Origin: Tenebrio molitor
Taxonomy: Eukaryota > Arthropoda > Insecta > Coleoptera > Tenebrionidae
Reading direction: 5' to 3'
NCBI RefSeq assembly: GCF_963966145.1
Contig: NC_091053.1
Coordinates: 1,116,001 to 1,180,000, forward strand
DNA length: 64,000 nucleotides
Shown: in pieces, positions 59,281 through 64,000 of the stretch
How positions within the stretch are numbered: the stretch's first letter is position 1
How the letters are laid out: each line of letters starts with the position of its first letter
Notes under the pieces: model-generated
Database searches by the model: none
What the model was told of the DNA's origin: nothing
The model's input: only the letters and a program-made list of their open reading frames with translations
Position numbers and translations under genes: made by a program

Positions 59281-60411
59281 CTCGATACTTACAGCCGCTA
59301 CCAAAAAGAAAAAAATTACATGTGTTCAATTGAAAATTACGAAAATGAGACCGTTTTGAAAATTAACAATTGATTTGTTTTCGTTCTTTATTAATCTTTC
59401 GCTGAGCAAAGAATTTGATAAAGTTAAGAAGATCTCGAGATATTATGGTAGCCATTTTGAAAAATATCATTTTTATAAAAACGCACTGAAACTTGTTTTT
59501 GTGCGTAGCGTCTTAATTCGGGTCGGATTTTAGTGATATCTTTACGGAATCTTACTCTGTAAGAAAAACTTCTAACAAAAGTAATTTTTCAAATTTCTAG
59601 ACTAGAATATCTCCTTAAGAAATTAAGAGAACAACAAAAAAAAAACTACAAATCTTTCAAAGCTGAAACACAGGAAAATAAAAGGCAAAAAGACTGATAC
59701 TGAATACTTTTTATCTGAGTTAACCTAAAAATATATCTCAGACCGCATATTTAGCAATTAAAGATATGTAATCGTAAATCCATTGTTAAATTGATATAGA
59801 CATTTCTAAATCGCAATTTTTGAGTAATAGGAGCTACGAATTTTAAAAATGTAATGTATGTCCTTCAAATAAAGCTTGTATAGTTAGTTATGGAACAGGA
59901 AAAAAGTAGGAGAATATGGAATTTCCTCAAGTAAGATAAGATAAGACATTACATAAGATTTTTTGAGCTGTATTTATATCGCCAAAAGACATATTTCCTT
60001 ATTTTTGTGCTTTTTACCTTAAAAAAGATATAGATTTTTCTGAAATTGCGACAAATACCTACTGTCCTAAATGTTTCGGTAAATTTTGAAAAAAATGTCA
60101 TTTTTGCTGTCAATTTCGTTTCGTGCGGTACTCGGGGAACAGACACCTACCTGATGGACGAAAGGCAGATCTAGGATCTAGATTCTAGGCAGGATTGTGT
60201 GATCGGTGTCGTCTTGGCCCGGCCGTCCGCGCCGCCTCTGCCCGAGACCTTGAAACGTGACTGGCGAACTTCGTCATTTTGACAGGTCGAATGGCGCTGT
60301 CCGTGGTCACGCGTATGTTTTAAAATAACGTTGTCATCAGAGAATCAGGGCCCCGAAATCGGTCCTATCCCCCGTGACAACGCCCCGAAATGACGAGTCG
60401 TTCATGAGACG
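59281..60411. other. Intergenic and Wdr44 5' region
   Basis: AT-rich up to about 60150, then GC-rich from 60160 to the Wdr44 start, as expected for a promoter and 5' UTR. No TATA box is evident. Confidence 0.45.
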
Positions 60412-63400
60412 ATGTCCACCAGCAGCGACTCGGAGGAATTTTACGACGCCGAAGATCTAACTCCCAGCCACGGTCCAAGGTACGGGTTTAAAGAGCCAAA
60501 CTTACCTCCAAAAAGACCTTCATGCCTTCGCCCCCTTGTTTCTCGACGCGACGCAATCACTTGACTTTTATTTACACTTCACGACAACAAAAAACAAACG
60601 ACACGCGAAATTTGACAGATCGGCGGCTGTCTTGATTTTTCCCAAAAATATGTTATTCCAGGAAGGGGAGGAAGACGTCGAAGGAGAGTCTCACGCAGCG
60701 TGCCAGTTCTGAACCAAATGTCTCGACGTTGCCGCGAACCAAGGAAGAACCCAAACATCCACAATCTGTCAACGAAATCGTTTTCGTAAGTCCGTCGCAA
60801 ACACCGATCGCGTAACCTCAAAGAGGCCGGACTTGCAGATCGAGCCGCAGAAGAAGAAGACGCCAGTGGGGGGAAGACGAAAGTTCAAGGAATTGAGACA
60901 AAAGCTGCAGAATGATGATGAAGACTGTCAGACTGGCAATGTGACGCCTCCGAATAGTCAGTCGTCGTCAGTTGACGGCGTCTTTGCTGCTTCATACAAG
61001 ACTTCCCACCCTTTTAGAATCATAGAGCAGGACACTGTCAGCCTGCAAAGTATTAATTCCCTAGGAAGACTCACCAGAATTTTAGGTGTCGTAGATGGAG
61101 GTAAGAGCACACAAGAATCTTCTGATTGAGACAAATCGTGTTAAATATTTTTGATCCGTGCAAACAAATGGGGTGAAATCGCATTTTTAACAAAAATCTT
61201 TGTCTCTAGATTCGTGACTCACCCGCTATGTTAGATTTTGAATTTATTTCAATAAATTTGTTGCGGCAGAAGGTGGCAGGAAAGCGGTTTCCGTCTCGGC
61301 CCTGTCGTCCAGCTCCCTGGATTCCGGCTCGACCCCCAGCTCCAAGGGCATATCCCAGTACCCAAGCAACGCGACAATTTCAACTCTGACTTCCCAACAA
61401 GACTACAAAACGGACAAACCGAGTCTTCCCCTGCAAGAGCCGGACGTGATCGCGAGCACGAAAGCTTCAAGCTCGCAAAAAACAGACGATCAAGCTTCCA
61501 AACTAGACGCACCTGTCGCGCCACCTAGACGCAAAAAGAAAAACAAAGCGGCCGCGTTGGCCATCAAAGTATGTCCCGCTGGCTGTCTCGCGAGTACCAC
61601 TGTTACAGACTTGTTTTTGTAGAAATCCGCCTCCAGTACGACTTTCGAGAGTTCAGACTTGGCCAGCCCCGCTAGTACCATCGAGTCGCTGACTCGAGAA
61701 TTCGAACATTCTCTAGATCGGTTGCCGTCGGTCAAATCCACCAAATCGGACAAGGGGGGTGGGTCGAAGAGTTCCACTCTGCGCTCGGGGCACTCTCTTG
61801 ACATCAAGGAGGCGCTGAAGGGACAGTTCGTTGTCAAACCGCAAGACACTGACAGCTTGAAGGCGCAGAATTCCAAAGAGACGGTTGGAGAGGGTGGGGA
61901 GAAGGCGAGTCGCGGGAGTCACAGTCCGAGAGGGGCCTCCAACCGGAGCAGCGTCGGACACTACAGCCTAGGACCCCACAGGTGAACAAGATGGGATTTT
62001 TGTTTGTACAAGTTGGCGAACTTGTTTAGGGAGTAATACTAGTCATGACCACCTGCGATATCTAGCGTAACTATAGTAACGCACTGGTGGGTTGATGTGA
62101 TCAGTTGGTTGCCTAAGAGCAAGGGGTTGAAAGATAATATGTAATTGAGGTGTGATCGTAGAATTGAGGTAAATAATACTTTTTCTTTTGGAAAGAGGTA
62201 CTCACCAGTCCCGCAACCGCACGACCAAAGAACGAAGACGTTCCGCCGGCGACGAGAACATGCTCAAAGACGTGAACCTGCGCGTCCGCACCCACACCGA
62301 CTCCGGCAAGCAACTGTCCGACTTCGAGATCCTGCAGCAGGTGACCGTGCTCAACCTGGACACGGGAGAACGAGTCCCGTTGAGCGTGGCCGAAGACAAA
62401 CTCCCCCAGTGCATCAACCCCCTGTCGCTGCACATCATGCGTCTCACGTCCGAGTACGTGAGCAGCTCCAGCATGGAGAAGGAAAAGGAGTCGGACGAAG
62501 AAAGCGAAGGCACGAGGAAAGTGGAGATACCGATAGTCGACGACAACGAGGAGATGGGTCGGATGAGGAAAAAGACCGCCATGCTGAAGAAATTCGTGGG
62601 GACGGCCATGAAGAAGACGATGCACAAAGCGAAGAGCATAGCGCAGGAGGTGTCGCACGCGCGCCACAAAGACGACGCCATCGACATAGCGGACTCCGTC
62701 AACCCCGGAGACCAGAGCATCAAGCTGAAGGTGAGTCCTTGGAGTGTACAGAGTGTCGCGAATGATTCGTTTTTCAGGCGTCCAACTCGCACAAAGGTCC
62801 GTACGAGTTCGAGAAGGTGGAGCACGTGCAGGAGCTCAAGGACGAGCACGAGGGCCCCATCTGGTGCATGAAGTTCTCGTGTTGCGGCCGCCTGCTCGCC
62901 ACGGCCGGCCAGGACAAGGTGTTGCGGATCTGGATCGTCCGGGACGCCTTCCCGTTCTTCCAGGACATGAGGACCAAGTACAACGCCGAGAAGGTGTCGC
63001 CGACGCCGTCGCAGGAGTCGCTGGTGTCGCACCATTCCGGCGAAAACAGCAGTCTGGCGGTGCTGGAGGCGCTGAATTCGGAAGACTGCGCCAAGATGAC
63101 CTTCATGCCGAAGCCGTTCTGCACGTACACCGGTCACACCTCCGACTTGTTGGACGTCTCGTGGTCCAAGAATTACTTCATTCTGTCGTCGTCGATGGAC
63201 AAGACGGTCAGATTGTGGCACATCTCGCGGAAGGAGTGTCTCTGTTGCTTCCAACATATCGATTTCGTCACCGCCATCGTCTTCCACCCCAGAGATGACA
63301 GGTATTTCCTGAGCGGCTCTCTGGACGGCAAGTTGCGCCTCTGGAACATCCCCGACAAGAAAGTAGCGGTGTGGAACGAGGTCGAAGGCAACCCCAAGCT

Positions 63401-63941
63401 GATAACGGCGGCGAACTTCTGCCAAAACGGCAAGTTCGCCGTGGTTGGGACCTACGACGGCCGCTGCATCTTCTACAACACCGACCAGCTCAAGTACCAC
63501 ACCCAGATCCACGTGAGATCGTCGAGGGGCAGGAACGCCACCGGGAGGAAGATAAGCGGGATCGAGCCCATGCCGGGGGAGGACAAGATCTTGGTCACGT
63601 CGAACGACAGCAGGATCAGACTGTACGACCTGAGGGATCTGAACGTATCCTGCAAGTACAAAGGATACGTCAATATGAGCAGCCAGATCAAGGCCAGCTT
63701 CAGTCACGACGGCAAGTACATAGTCAGCGGGTCGGAGAACCGCGACATCTACATCTGGAAGACCAACCACGACTACTCCAAGTTCTCGTCGGTCAGGAGG
63801 GACAGAAACGACTTCTGGGAGGCCATCAAGGCGCACAACGCGGTCGTCACGTGTGCCATTTTCGCACCGAATCCCGAGGGAATACTCAAGATGATCGAGG
63901 AGAGTACCAAGACGGAGGAGTCTGCGGAGGCCAGCGATAAG
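60412..63941 (+). CDS. Wdr44: WD repeat protein 44 orthologue, 3' end outside window
   Basis: Seven exons join in phase: 60412-60479, 60662-60785, 60839-61100, 61270-61568, 61623-61981, 62196-62730 and 62778-63941, giving 937 codons before a donor GTAAAG at 63942. The N-terminus MSTSSDSEEFYDAED carries an FFAT-like motif (residues 8-14, EEFYDAE), known in this family for binding VAP proteins at the ER. Residues 24-550 are low-complexity, with a PVAPPRRKKK proline/basic stretch near 345. The conserved block around MLKDVNLRVRTHTDSGKQL precedes the WD40 part. WD repeats begin near residue 565 (GPIWCMKFS...QDKVLRIW, GHTSDLLDVSW...KTVRLW, HIDFVTAIVFHP...GKLRLW and more). WDR44 (rabphilin-11) binds Rab11 and acts in recycling and secretory tubules. 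Confidence 0.93.
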
Positions 63942-64000
63942 GTAAAGCAACTTGTTGTTGGATGTTCACGAGTAAGAATTGCAAAGTGACAGATGCGAAC

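Noticed and set aside
62202..63950. 582-codon minus-strand open frame
   Set aside because: It is antisense to the Wdr44 exons, spans their intron and has composition explained by GC-rich codons on the plus strand.

Overview
The window looks like nuclear DNA from an insect, most likely a beetle (an inference). Genes have short GT-AG introns, noncoding DNA is AT-rich, and there are several families of small foldback elements, SINEs and retrotransposon relics. The order Coleoptera is suggested, not proven, by a tandem CYP9-like P450 cluster with a three-exon structure.

Layout. Positions 1-17.8 kb hold no protein gene I can support. They carry four tRNA-derived SINE copies, all on the minus strand (1.6-6.1 kb), and a four-unit tandem array with a period near 527 bp (9.9-12.0 kb). 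From 17.8 to 41.6 kb a plus-strand C2H2 zinc-finger gene has three exons I can join in phase; its 5' end is not found. Its 20-kb intron is crowded. It holds an LTR fragment with three tandem primer-binding-site-like repeats (18.7-19.1 kb), an internally deleted LINE (22.3-23.9 kb), three apparently intact P450 genes plus one internally deleted P450 pseudogene, all minus strand (24.0-33.8 kb), a cluster of foldback elements (26.4-28.1 kb), and a plus-strand single-exon gene for a predicted tail-anchored protein (36.0-36.6 kb).

From 42.5 to 43.3 kb there is a minus-strand thaumatin-like protein gene, with a tandem duplication of about 554 bp upstream of it. From 45.7 to 58.3 kb lies the minus-strand Fmr1 orthologue, an RNA-binding translational regulator with Tudor, KH and RGG regions. 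From 60.4 kb to the window end lies the plus-strand Wdr44 orthologue, a Rab11-effector WD40 protein, arranged head to head with Fmr1 across about 2.2 kb.

The genes do not form a single pathway. The P450 cluster is a local expansion of detoxification-type enzymes sharing related upstream blocks, nested inside an unrelated host gene. The most unusual observations are the triplicated tRNA-Lys primer-binding-site repeat, a 20-bp GC-rich motif dispersed at four places, a P450 copy whose I-helix acidic residue is Lys, an apparent frame switch in the last Fmr1 exon, and the unrecognised duplicated tail-anchored protein. I did not find a convincing wholly new multi-gene system.
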